The notes beneath the pieces are model-generated. The model did no database searches, had not been told where the DNA came from, and worked only from the letters and a program-made list of their open reading frames with translations. A program made the translations under genes and the position numbers. A stretch of DNA of 64,000 nucleotides, taken from the NCBI GenBank assembly GCA_963565915.1, contig OY751494.1:1178001-1242000 (forward strand), in the 5' to 3' direction. Shown here piece by piece: positions 11,340 through 23,217 of this stretch. Positions within the stretch are counted from its first letter, which is position 1, and each line of letters opens with the position of its first letter. The stretch comes from Entoloma clypeatum (Eukaryota > Basidiomycota > Agaricomycetes > Agaricales > Entolomataceae).

Positions 11340-13440
11340 AGATAGTGATTCAGTCTTCTGCAGGCCTTTCCAGCCTCTGACGTGCAGGGGAGCAGCTGCA
11401 GAGATACTATACTCTTTGCTTTGACACGGTTGTTGTCGACGTCAGTTGGAAAACAAAACATCCGTGTGACGTGACTCATCACAGAATGTTCAATGTTGGC
11501 CAATTTTCACCAAGAACTCTCTCGGATGGCTGAAAGAGCTTGCATATGATACCAGAAGCTTCATTTCCAGAAACGCCGATTTACGGTGGCCGAAATACGG
11601 TGCTCCCCAATATATGGAGTCCCCGCCCAGTTCGGAATCATGCTCAAACTTCTGATGGAAGATATCTCGCTGCCCAGGGGTGGGTTGCCAACCTCACCAA
11701 TTCGCCATCGCATCTGGGTGAACTTTCTCGCATTAGCACGACATCACGCGAAATTGACCATAGTGAGTCAATCACTCACAGTAACATCACCGTTAATGCT
11801 GCTGGGAGCTCCATCAATTCCCGTATTCTCTCTACCTACGACACCTTCCAGACGGCCAACCCCGGTCCCTTGCATTTTGCATTCAAGTCAATGAATCTCC
11901 ACGAGTATATTCGATAACCCCGGATGTTTCAAGTTTCCCTCCACGGTCTGGGGTTGTGCAGGTCTAGGGATCTGACTGTGCTCCATAATATCCAAGTATA
12001 TTGGGAAAGCGGCGAATCATAAACTTTCGCCTCGAACGTGCCGACATCTAGCGACGTTGTCGTGGTTTCCACGTTCTTCACGGCCGACGTCCCGTTTGAT
12101 AGTCGATTTCGAAAAGGCACTGACTCAGAAGTTCATAGGCCCAAATAAACTATGCGCTAGATAATCGTGTGTGTATATTTTCTCATCAGATAAGAGTCCA
12201 CAATGAGATTCATACAGGTGGGTATGGTTTCCAGCACCAGCACCAAAGCCCGCCGTAACTGCAGGGTCGGGGCCTTTTAATCTTGCGGTAAATTTGGTAG
12301 TAATGCGATGCCGTTATGAGTGCATCGAATCTTCATCTCAGAAGGAGTTGGACAGGCTGTACTTCTCGGGGCTAAGTCAGTTACAGGTCAAGGTTTCAAC
12401 ATGCGAGTCAATGGGAAACGCTCTCTTTGGGTTCGCACCCCCGAGCCACACGAATTAGGGTCCAAACTAAGGGTGAGGATGAACACCCGGATCGCAGTTC
12501 CGGTGCGTCATCGAGCTGCATTTTGGTTATATGAAGCTCAGGCGCTCGAGAACGAGTACCTCAATAGAGCAAGATGAACAGGTATGAGGTGAGTCCCTCT
12601 TCTATTCGTATTGAAAGCCTGTCAACTGTCATCGCCAATTTCACATCGCCCTTCCGGCTTGAACCTTGCCTTCACAGTCGACGGCATGATGCAATATTTG
12701 GAGTGACAAGCCAACCGAACAAGCCAACCGAACTTTTCCCTGACCCCCCCCCCATTTCCGTCAAACGATTGAATTTGATAATTGAGGTTCTAGGATAAAT
12801 CCTTTTTCGTATGGCAGCAGACTTTTTCCGATGCGCGGAGATGAAGGGGACGTGGTCGTCATGTCTTACGAAATTTCTTGGTCATTCGACCTCCTTAATT
12901 TTGCTTGGTGCAGTTTCTTCATTGAAACCTGGCGTACATGATTGGGTTCTCAGATCTCAAGCGTGGCTGGCCATGTCTGAAGAGGTTCGAAATCCTGCCA
13001 AGGTAAGCACGGATATCCAACATAATCAATGTAAGAGTGACTTGCATTGAGTTAGATACGCGCCAAGTCCGAGCTGTATTTTAGGAATTCGAGGGCAAAA
13101 AAATCGTCGATAGCGAACATTTCCATGGGGCTGACCGGACGATTTATACCACTACAAGTTAGCCAGTTACCCGGCTCTACAAAGGGAAGTCTTGTGCAGG
13201 GCGGCCTCCGCTGAGGCTCTTACCATGATGAGATTCGGCGATCGACTTTCATCAAACGTGTATCTTTGTATATTAAATTTTCGGAGGTGACCAACCCACT
13301 GCCGTATGGTCTTGTGGCCCTCCGTTGAAAGTTGAGGGTGCAAATCTCATCGATTTGAGCTTGACTAGGGGCACGAGACCCCAGAAACGCGTGTTACGTA
13401 ATAACCTCAACCCATTCGATTGCTTTCCTTAAAAAGGCCC
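11340..13440. other. Long intergenic region, no gene recognised
   Basis: About 2.1 kb between two head-to-head genes. Open stretches at 11540-11917 and 12320-12577 show no splice continuity or motifs. The region presumably contains the promoters of both flanking genes. I see no repeats. Confidence 0.45.
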
Positions 13441-13452
13441 GTCGTCATTCAC

Positions 13453-16400
13453 ATGCTACGCCCAGTGAGTCTCCGAAAATTCCTATTTCTTGGTTCCTGT
13501 GGACGCGTCGCTCTCTTGGCTCGTGGTCTCTCTTCTGCGACGATGGCCCCTACTCCATGGACACCTGGAAATTACCCTCCGACTCGCCGGTCAGACCACG
13601 TCGATGTCTATAAAAGCGCCGCGAAAGGCGAAGTTCGTGTAGCGGACCCATATCAATGGTTGGAAGACGACTCCGACGAAACGGACAAGTGGACGACATC
13701 TCAGGAGATTTTTACGCGAAATTATCTCGACAAGAATGCGGAAAGGCAGAAGTTAGAGGATGCGTTTCGTGCGAGCACGGATTATGCAAAGGTAAGTATC
13801 CGCTTTTCTTATCATAGCGCGTTTTAGGACCTGAAATCATGTGAAAGTTCTCCTCGCCCACTTTGATCGACGATGGTCATTGGTACTGGTTCTATAACAG
13901 TGGGCTGCAGCCTCAATCTGGTATGTCAATCCAGCAATGGCGTCACCGCAGTTCCTAACTTGAAGGTGGTGTTAGTGATCTATCGTTCCAAGGGTTCAAC
14001 TCTGCCTGATTTCTCCAAGGAGGACAATGTTGTTGGCGATGTATTTTTCGATGTATGCAATGTTGTATACATACATCATTGAACCCCTGTCTTAACATCC
14101 GACAAGCCAAACCTGCTTTCCAGCGACGGTACCGCCGCCCTATCCACTTATCAATTCTCTGATTGTGGAAAGTATTTCGCGTATGGAATATCCCTTTCCG
14201 TGCGCTATATTCTACTGTATGATGTGTGCCCTACTGATGGTTTGACGCAGGGAAGCGATTTTTCCACCGTCTACGTGCGGTCCTCGACGTCCCCTTTATC
14301 GCAAGCGCGGAAGGATGCTGGAGTCGAGGATGATCGACTGCCGGATGAGATCAAGCACGTCAAATTCTCGTCCATTACGTGGACCAAGGACTCGAAAGGC
14401 TTTTTCTACCAGGTATAGTAATCCCTCTGTTGGCCAGATCTGAGATAGCTCAGTAAACTCTACAGCGCTACCCAGCTCCGGATAACCTCAAAAAGGGAAT
14501 CGAGACAGGAACGGATAGAGATGCCATGGTGTACTATCACATCGTCGGGACACCTCAATGTGGGGCAAGCGATATTCTTTCAATCTGCGAAGCTGATTAC
14601 AACCATTAAGCGGACGATATTCTTATTTATAGTGACAAGGGAAACCCGGAATGGATGTGGAGCGTGGAAATATCCGAGGATGGAAAGTACATTTACTTGT
14701 ACACACAGAAAGATACCTCCAGGGTGCGACTCAAAATCTGTTTGTCATTGACACTGAGTTATAGCCTGTCATATATATCACCAGAAAAACCTTCTCTGGG
14801 TCGCAGAACTCGACAAGAACGAAATAAAGCCTGATATTCAGTGGCGAAAAGTAATCAACGAATTCGATGCCGAATACGCCGTGTAAGGCTGATCTCTCCC
14901 TCCATGTCTATTTTACTAACACTAATCTAGAATTACGAATGACGGGCCATTACTCTACGTTAAGACCAACGCAAACGCACCCCAACACAAGGTTGTAACA
15001 ATTGATCTCTCGAGCGAGAAGCCCAACATACGCGATTTCATCGCGGAAGATAAGAACGCCAACCTTGTTGACATCAACTGTGTCAATAAGGATTACTTTG
15101 CTGCAATTTACAAGCGCAATGTAATGAAGCTTATGTTTATCTCCGTATTTTTTGTTAATGGTCGACCTCTAGGTGAAAGACGAGATCTATATATACTCCA
15201 AGAAAGGCACCCAGCTATCTCGCCTAGCGTCAGACTTCGTTGGTGCTGCAACTCTAGCAAGCAGAGAGCGGCAGTCGCATTTTTTCATAGCGATGACGGG
15301 ATTCGACACTCCGGGCACCATCGGGCGTTATGACTTCACTGTGCCTGAAGAGCAGCGATGGAGTATCTACAGAACAACGAAGGTCAAGGGACTCCACCCT
15401 AATGATTTCGAGTCCACACAGGTATGCACATTATGGAACCTCTTCTCTCCTTTTACTGATGCTCGCACAATATAAGGTCTGGTATGAGAGCAAGGACGGT
15501 ACGAAGGTTCCAATGTTTATCGTCCGTCACAAATCGACGAAATTCGATGGAACGGCCCCGGCTATCCAATATGGTAAACACCTTCCTGAATACCGAGTGG
15601 CATATCTGATGAACGCGTCACTCGACCAGGCTATGGTGGATTCACCATCTCGATTGCCCCGTTTTTCAGCCCAACCATCCTCACATTCTTACAGACATAT
15701 GGTGCAATCCTTGCTGTCCCAAACATCAGAGGTGGGGGCGAATTCGGTGAAGAATGGCATAAAGCTGGAACACGAGAGCAGAAGGTGGATCGTGATAATT
15801 CCTTTTTTTTTAGTATTCAATTCACAGAGTACCTCTGTAGGGGAATGTGTTTGATGATTTTATTGCTGCAACGTACGTCCTTCTCTACGCATCGTTAATC
15901 TCATGTGAACACATGTATATTCAAGGGAGTACCTCGTCGAGAACAAATATGCGGGTGCAGGCAAGGTGGCCATTAACGGCGGCTCCAACGGCGGTCAGAT
16001 ATAGACCATGATCTCTTTTGAAATGATTCTCTCACACAATGTCGCCAGGTTTGCTTGTCGGAGCCTGTGTCAACAGGGCACCGGAGGGAACCTTTGGTGC
16101 AGCTGTTGCTGAGGTCGGTGTAATGGACCTTCTCAAGGTAAGCTCGTCTCATTCCTATGCAATAAACGTTCTTGATTAAACCTTGCTTGCCCCATAGTTT
16201 TCCAAGTTCACGATAGGTTCGTTCACTTTTATGATCATGACTTTGACTACATGTCGCGGTGGTATCTCAGGTAAAGCTTGGACGAGCGATTACGGGGATC
16301 CTGATGTCGCTGAAGACTTTGATTTCATCTATCCTCTGTCTCCGGTGCATAACGTGCCGAAAGACAAGGTCTTGCCCCCGACGTTGCTCTTGACTGCTGA

Positions 16401-16727
16401 TCGTGAGTGTTCCCACAAATTTTTATATAATTTTATGCCATATGTTTGTTCATCTGTAGACGATGATCGCGTTGTGCCTATGCATTCTTTCAAGCTCGCT
16501 GCGACGCTTCAATATACATTACCTCAGAATCCACACCCACTATTACTCCGGGTTGACAAAAAAGCTGGTCACGGTGCCGGGAAATCGACGGAGAAGCGGT
16601 ATGTAGACGTCTTTTTTTTTCATTGCTTTTCGTGGCTGATAGGGAATCATGCAGCATTCAAGAGTCTGCTGATAAATGGGGATTTGTAGCACAATCCTTG
16701 GGACTTTTGTGGCGAGACGCGAAGTAA
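13453..16727 (+). CDS. Prolyl oligopeptidase (serine peptidase family S9A)
   Basis: Nineteen exons with agreeing phases (first 13453-13791, last 16655-16727) give 763 residues from the upstream ATG, or 733 from an in-frame ATG at 13543. The N-terminal half is the beta-propeller (ADPYQWLEDDSDETDKW, HWYWFYNSGLQPQS, EWMWSVEISEDGKYIYLYTQ). The C-terminal half is the alpha/beta-hydrolase with the catalytic triad visible: Ser in GGSNGG (split by an intron at about 15993), Asp in DHDDRVVP and His in KKAGHGAGK. The enzyme cleaves short peptides after proline, normally in the cytosol. The 30 extra residues from the first ATG (MLRPVSLRKFLFLGSCGRVA) are basic and hydrophobic, like a targeting sequence. 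Relatives mature cyclic toxins in some mushrooms, but no peptide-precursor gene lies nearby, so this is most likely the housekeeping enzyme. Confidence 0.92.
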
Positions 16728-16978
16728 AGGAGGATGTCTTTTGATTTACTATAGGTGTCTTATTTGGGAGGATCTGGGTCGTCTTTTCCGAAACTTAACA
16801 CGGTGTTCTGGACAATGGTATTCTTGTAATTGTGGTTCTGTATAAGCCCCTGACGAGGTCCAGTCCTACGACCTCAAAGAAGGGTGATACCAGTATTTGG
16901 ATGTCTGAATTTGCTTGTCTGGTAGCCCACTGGTGTACTGCCGATCTTGAAATTGTTCTGAACGCGAGGTACTCCAGA

Positions 16979-17800
<822 letters not shown>

Positions 17801-17999
17801 TGTGAGTTTATGTACATGATATCATGAAATTGGCCTGACGCAATCAATGCGGTATATGCTCGAGCGCTCATTCATTCGTTATGATATTAGGGACCTGCCT
17901 CACTAGTCTCCGGTACGCAGACTCTTGATGACTGCCTCACGCCCTCGACCTGTCGACGGCTACGAAAACGGGCAGTCTAATGAGGTTCACAATACAAGA

Positions 18000-20250
18000 C
18001 AAGTTATCAGATGAGAAATACGCGCACATCACACCCTCGGGAAAAAAAAAACTGATTTCTCCTCTCGTCTGTCGTCGCCCTCTCGATAATCCACCTCACC
18101 CCAGCCGTATAATGACCCATGGGAAAACCTCCGCATTCTCAAGAACACCTTCAAAGCCACCAGCCCTATCAAACGAACAACGAAATTTTCCACACCCTCC
18201 GGACGACGCTCCTCGGCTCGTCTTCTCCCAACTCCCAAGAAACATGCCTCTGCAACTACCCCTGAAGAGGAAGTCAAGGAAGACGAAGAAGACGGGGTCA
18301 ACGAAGAAGATGAGGTCAACGACGAAGACGAGGACAACGCATCGTCCCACACGCCGTACCATCCCTGATGCCCACGTCTGTACGCCAGCTCAATTCATGC
18401 TGCCCCCCAACACTGCCTTTGACAATCGACGCCGACATGCAGCAGCGGCGATGGGAGGACTGGCTGGCAATGATTTTTTGCTCTGCAACAGGTAACCTGG
18501 TGCGTCCAGCCTCCTCTCGTTTTTCCCTGATCCTCCAGCTCACCCTCCGTGACCGCCACTGTTCGTTCTAGATCCAGTCACGGGGGGGATCCCGCTCCAC
18601 CTGTCCCAGCGAGTCACCGAGGTGATCAACGCCGTCTAACCCCTCGCTGGTCTACTCCCTGCTGCCCCGTCCCGAACGCCGACGGACGCGACTTCCCAAC
18701 GTCGGGAATTTATCGCCGAGAACTCGCTCCGCTGGAGTGCTCCTCCGTCCATCGCCTCCGGTTAATAGACCCTCGCAGCTATTCGACTCGGTCCTGTGTT
18801 CGCCGTTGTGAACAGTGCCGGCCCCAGCATCCTTACGACCCCGGGTTCCAACTCTCCATCCATCCTGCCCCCGCCGATGTTTCACGACCATGTATTGTTG
18901 TAGCCATCTTGTCGCCATCCCTTTTGTAGGCTCCTCTCATCCGCAACCTCCCGTAGTTCGCCCGCAACTTTCTCGCCGCCTTTAACTTCATCCCGCCAAA
19001 TTAGGTGCCATGTCCTTCCCTAGACACGTGCGACTCTCGATTATCATGAACCTATGACCTTTACAACGTTCCTTCGATTGATGCTCCTGCCACAGCCGTT
19101 CTGGAATATTCCTTACGTCCTCATCTCACCTCAACCTCGGCAACATCCTTACAATACTCGTAGTGTCTTCCCAGAGGCTCATGATACTCTCATTCTCTAC
19201 GTCCGCATTCACTCGGAATTGCTAGCCAACCCGACGACGAAAATGGTACATGAATCTCTCTCCGCCCTATCGACGATGCCACCTCCTGACCCTCCGCTCG
19301 CAATGTCTTCATCTACGCCAGTCATAGGTCTTATCCCCATCGTCGATCTCACCCGCCATTTCGTCAGAAAAGTCCGGGGACGACGAGAAGCCCATAAAGG
19401 CCCTTCAACCATGCTGGAGCTCTCTGGAGCGGGGGACGCCTCCGAAGTTCAGAATCCCGGTCTGCAGAGGCAAACGAACGCAGAGGAGAACCAACTGCGG
19501 CGAAAGAGATGGGGGAATGCCGACGCCGATGTAGCGCCCACTCCAGAATCACAAGGTGGATACCCCGGAACCCTGGAGTTTTATCCAGAGTTGTGGTCGG
19601 AAAATGTATCCTTCGCTTGATCTGCGCCATGTTGCCCACCAGCGCCCACCAGCACCCACAGTTCGCTTGGCCGCCACAGATCACTACCCGTTCCGGCATC
19701 CCGCTGCACAGCCACAAGCGAATTTATGGCCCACGTCCAACTTTTGCGTCTACATCACCACAAACCGCCCCAGCGCCTCACGGACTCGAAGTAAAACCAG
19801 CCGGAACCCTCAAATATTCTTTAGTCGGCCGAGCCCGCTTTCGACGCGCTCGACGCCGAAGCATTCACGCCTCTGCCCGCCCCGGAACCATCAACATCGT
19901 TGATATCATCCGACTTCGAGTGACCGGCGGCATCTGCACGGCCATGGTACTACCTGCGGAAGATTCCACGTCTACACCTGCGCCATGAAGATGAAGATGT
20001 TTTCGCCGAAGAGAAGAAGCGGAAGGAGGATGCCAAAGTTAGGTATGGGGTCTCAGGATGTGGATGAGAGGCTGACACTTCATCTTTGGGCGAGGGAAAG
20101 AGTAGGACGAGAAGGATAGGCGACAACACTCCCGGTTCTTGGCTAGCACCACGGCCACCCTACCGAGGCCCTCACCAGGGACGTATTACATTGGCATCGA
20201 AGGATGATGTACGTTTCATTCGTCCTCTTCTACTTGAATGACCAATAACT
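18000..20250 (+). other. Unrecognised, probably degenerate gene region
   Basis: Plus-strand frames here have coding character but cannot be joined cleanly. About 18120-18368 encodes a basic then acidic stretch (SGRRSSARLLPTPKKHASAT, then an Asp/Glu run) ending in a TGA. An overlapping frame from 18368 encodes MQQRRWEDWLAMIFCSATG and splices at 18491 to GIPLHLSQRVTEVINAV, then TAA. The same frame continues beyond that stop with coding-like sequence (PLAGLLPAAPSRTPTDATSQ) to a double stop. Further open stretches lie at 19054-19620 and 19509-19988. The pattern suggests an old gene with accumulated stops and frameshifts, or a poorly conserved gene with introns I cannot resolve. No function is assigned. 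Confidence 0.35.
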
Positions 20251-20517
20251 AATCCCCCTTTATAGCACATTGCAGAGCTTCATATCCCATCGGACCCTCG
20301 CTGTCGCCGAGCATCGCTTCTCGGCCAATGATGGTAATTGGCAATAACGGTCGCAACTGGTAATCAAGGGTTCCTTGCAGTTGTGGACGGCACAGCAGGA
20401 CGAACTTCTTGGTAGTATAAAAGTACATGGCTCTTGGAAATGCTACAAAGCCCACCTCGAGGCAAGTCTTCTGTAGGACTCCCCGAGTCCCCCTTTCCGA
20501 CTCCAACATGGACATCA

Positions 20518-21338
20518 TCAAGCAAGTTCCCACTGCTCTCCGTCACCTGGACTGTAAGCCAGGACCCCTGCCGGTGACGACTGCCGTTCGGGATGGCTTT
20601 CAAAGTCGATCCTAAAGTCGTGGCGGAAGGCGGAGAATGGGATCAACGCAGCTAATCGGTCGTCAGAAGTTACAGATAGCTTTCTTGCCTCTTGCGTGTG
20701 GACGGAACCCACTCTTATGCTAGCGTTTCGGTTGGATATCTTCAAGACGACCTGGTCAGAACTGACCATGATCGTGCCTGTGCGTTTGGCAGAGCCTTTA
20801 GCGTCAGTGATGGTAATCGTGAACTTTGTGCGCGCGTGAGCGGAGGCCACGATGCCTTGGTATGTATCATGGAACCAGAATAGGTCTGGTTGGAGAACAG
20901 AACGGATGAAGAACCTAGGTGTCCCAGTATAACAACTTGTCGTTAAATAGAAGGGACGCACGCACCCGTTCCCACTGATATGATCAGCTCGTCCGGGTTT
21001 CTCTAGCATTATGCTGGGGGAGAATTCTGGAGTTTTGGTAAAGAATAACTGGGAGTCGAATGCAGCACAGATTCCACGGTCCATGATGGCGCCATTGTGG
21101 ACGAAGAACTGTGGCGATATCCGCCGTATACCGGCGTACTGCGCCTTGCCAGCGTCAACTGCGTCAGCAATCCGTCGAAACCAAAGATCGGCAACATCAC
21201 GAGTTGCAAAGGTTATGATGAGGATATCACCGGATGTCTGGAACAATGTGAAGCCTGTAAAAGGACAACTTCAACGACAAGTCGTAATGTCCTTACTAGA
21301 TTCTTTGCACACGCGTAGTACACACTCTGAGATAGCAT
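20518..21338 (-). CDS. Hypothetical protein, 249 residues, no family recognised
   Basis: One long open exon (20518-21254) joins a 13-nt first exon (21326-21338, MLSQ) through a GTGTGT...TTTTACAG intron. The phase fits, and without it the long frame has no ATG near its start. The product begins SFTLFQTSGDILIITFATRDVADLWFRR and contains beta-strand-like repeats of hydrophobic and polar residues. It has no signal peptide, membrane helix or catalytic motif. Length, uniform composition and a clean frame argue for a real gene. The first exon is the weakest part of the model. Confidence 0.55.
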
Positions 21339-21399
21339 GGTGAGTCACAGTACGGTGAGTCACGTGCAACCAAACTACCCACGAGAGAAACCAAATAAA

Positions 21400-22080
21400 A
21401 CATTCTATCGATGGGCCTTCGACCAAAGAACTAGTAAAGATCTTGTCCATGTAGGTGGACTCTGAAGATCGAGGAGCTTTGACATGAGGAATCCCAGTGT
21501 AGTTGAACGTTGAGGGGATAACTTGGGATTTCTAAGGATCTTCCCGAGAGTATGGACGAGCGCAGCGCTGGTAGGATCAGGCAAACGTTTAGTCAAAACA
21601 GCTTATCCCACTTTGTCAGAATTCGGGAGCAGATCCATTGCCGGGAGTGAAGACCAGAGTCTGAGCCATGCAGTGCAAAGTAGATTGTTGAGGCAAGATT
21701 CGCGTTTCGACATGAAGTTCGTCGATGCTAGCAGGGGCCCCTACCTGTCGAGCATCGTCAAAAATGGAAGATCCCGGGCCGTCAGAGTAAGTACCAGTGT
21801 GCGCCTATGGTCCATCGTCTATATCTCGAGCCCGGGAAACATTACCGGTGCAAGTTCTTCCAGAGTCATCCTGTTGGCGTAATCATCTAGACTCCAACCA
21901 GCTCAATCATCACAGTGACACATGGCCACCACCAAATAGCTGTGTCGATGACGGCGGCGGCGTCCGACGGCCCCGCCAATGTCAAAAGTTTAGTTTCCTT
22001 AGGGCTCCAACGAGCGAGGCGTCACAAACCTTGGTCTTGGGGGTGTTGTGTTTTGTCAAATACTGCGCACGCGAACCGAG
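21400..22080. other. Intergenic, no gene recognised
   Basis: Between the hypothetical gene and the secreted-protein gene at 22177. A plus-strand frame at 21523-21882 is open but lacks motifs, splice continuity and coding-type composition. Confidence 0.4.
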
Positions 22081-22084
22081 ATCC

Positions 22085-22091
22085 TATAAAA
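22085..22091 (+). promoter_or_regulatory. TATA box of the secreted-protein gene at 22177
   Basis: TATAAAA lies 92 bp before the ATG, the same spacing as in the secreted-protein gene at 1582-2288. This suggests strong, regulated expression. Confidence 0.55.
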
Positions 22092-22096
22092 ACCAC

Positions 22097-22142
22097 CCAA
22101 GCCAAGATGAACAATCACTCAAGCCAAGACGAACAATCACTC
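22097..22142 (+). repeat. Two direct copies of a 22-23-bp unit in the 5' leader
   Basis: AAGCCAAGATGAACAATCAC and AAGCCAAGACGAACAATCAC follow each other directly between the TATA box and the start codon at 22177. The first copy contains an out-of-frame ATG that could act as a short upstream reading frame. Confidence 0.6.
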
Positions 22143-22176
22143 GCTCAGACCACGACAAAATTCACTCATTTTCGAC

Positions 22177-22995
22177 ATGTTCTTGAAGATGCTCACGATT
22201 CCTCTTGTTGCGTTCACGTTCTACCTCCCGGCGGTCGCCGCCCTTTCTCTCAACAGCGGTGCCGATTCTGCTATTTTCGGCCGGCACAGCGCACGGCAGC
22301 TCCCCACAAACGTCCCTCAGGCTTGTCAGCAATATTGCGGGCCTGTCGACGAGGCGAACCGCAACGTGAGTTCCCCCCTACCCCACCCTTCCGTCATTTA
22401 CAATGCAAAATAAATAATCAAATACATAGAAATGCCCTGAATCACAGTGTTGCAATAACGACTTTGCGATCGAATACCAGAACTGTTTCTTGTGCGTCGG
22501 CAACGCCATCAAACAATCAGACTGGTCGATCCCTCAAATGACATACAACGGTGAGTGTGTTTTTTTTTTTTTACTTCCCTCCCCTCACTTGTGCCACAAA
22601 AAAATAAAAATCTCACAATATTCTACTGAAAAGCCTACGTCGACGGATGCAAATATTCAGGCTACACCGTTCCTTCGTTCACTTTCTCGGGTCAATCGGT
22701 CAATGACGGTTCTTCCACCGCCCCGCAGAGCACCTCGTCTAACCCTTCCACCACCACCACCAACGCATCGTCGTCGTCGAACCCTTCCACCACCAGCTCG
22801 ACCGCTTCGAATTCGCACAGCACCGGCTCGGTCCGACCTACAACAACGGCCCCTGCGACTGGGGCCACCACGACGTCCGCGCCCACGCAATCGTCGAGTG
22901 CGAGCTCGGCTTTAACATGGAAGAACCGCGATGGTTATGTCTCATGGATGGGTGCAGCGATGGTCGCTGTTCTAGCTGGTTCTTATCTTGGATAG
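22177..22995 (+). CDS. Cys-rich secreted protein with Ser/Thr-rich stalk, probably GPI-anchored
   Basis: Three exons, 22177-22365, 22430-22550 and 22634-22995, give 223 residues. A signal peptide (MFLKMLTIPLVAFTFYLPAV, then AALS) is followed by a compact Cys core: ACQQYC, KCPESQCCNND, NCFLCVG and DGCKYSG. Then comes a long Ser/Thr stalk (about residues 125-200) likely to be O-glycosylated, and a C-terminal hydrophobic segment (WMGAAMVAVLAGSYLG) that fits a GPI signal. The architecture (signal, Cys core with a last Cys about 40 residues later, Ser/Thr stalk, GPI tail) is shared with the loci at 1582, 3230 and 26348. Probable cell-wall surface protein of unknown role. Confidence 0.82.
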
Positions 22996-23217
22996 ATATC
23001 ACAAGCGTGGATTCGGCTAAGGGGGGGTGGGGGAGGAGGGGGACCCAACTTTTTTGAAATTTTTTGGTACATGGACACATTCACGACACTTTTTGGCACT
23101 GCATCCATCGTTTGCAAAAACGGACAACTCATTTCTCAAATTTTTTTTTTTTTTGCTTTATTGATGTATAGACAGAACGATTATGATATTGATGTTTGAA
23201 CGTGTGAGATCTCAATC

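Noticed and set aside
11540..11917. 125-residue plus-strand open frame between the carrier and peptidase genes
   Set aside because: No family motif, no splice signals and an overlapping frame of similar length; coding status not supported.
13453..16727. Prolyl oligopeptidase as part of a cyclic-peptide biosynthetic cluster
   Set aside because: No short precursor-peptide gene or modifying enzyme is seen nearby; the neighbours are housekeeping genes.
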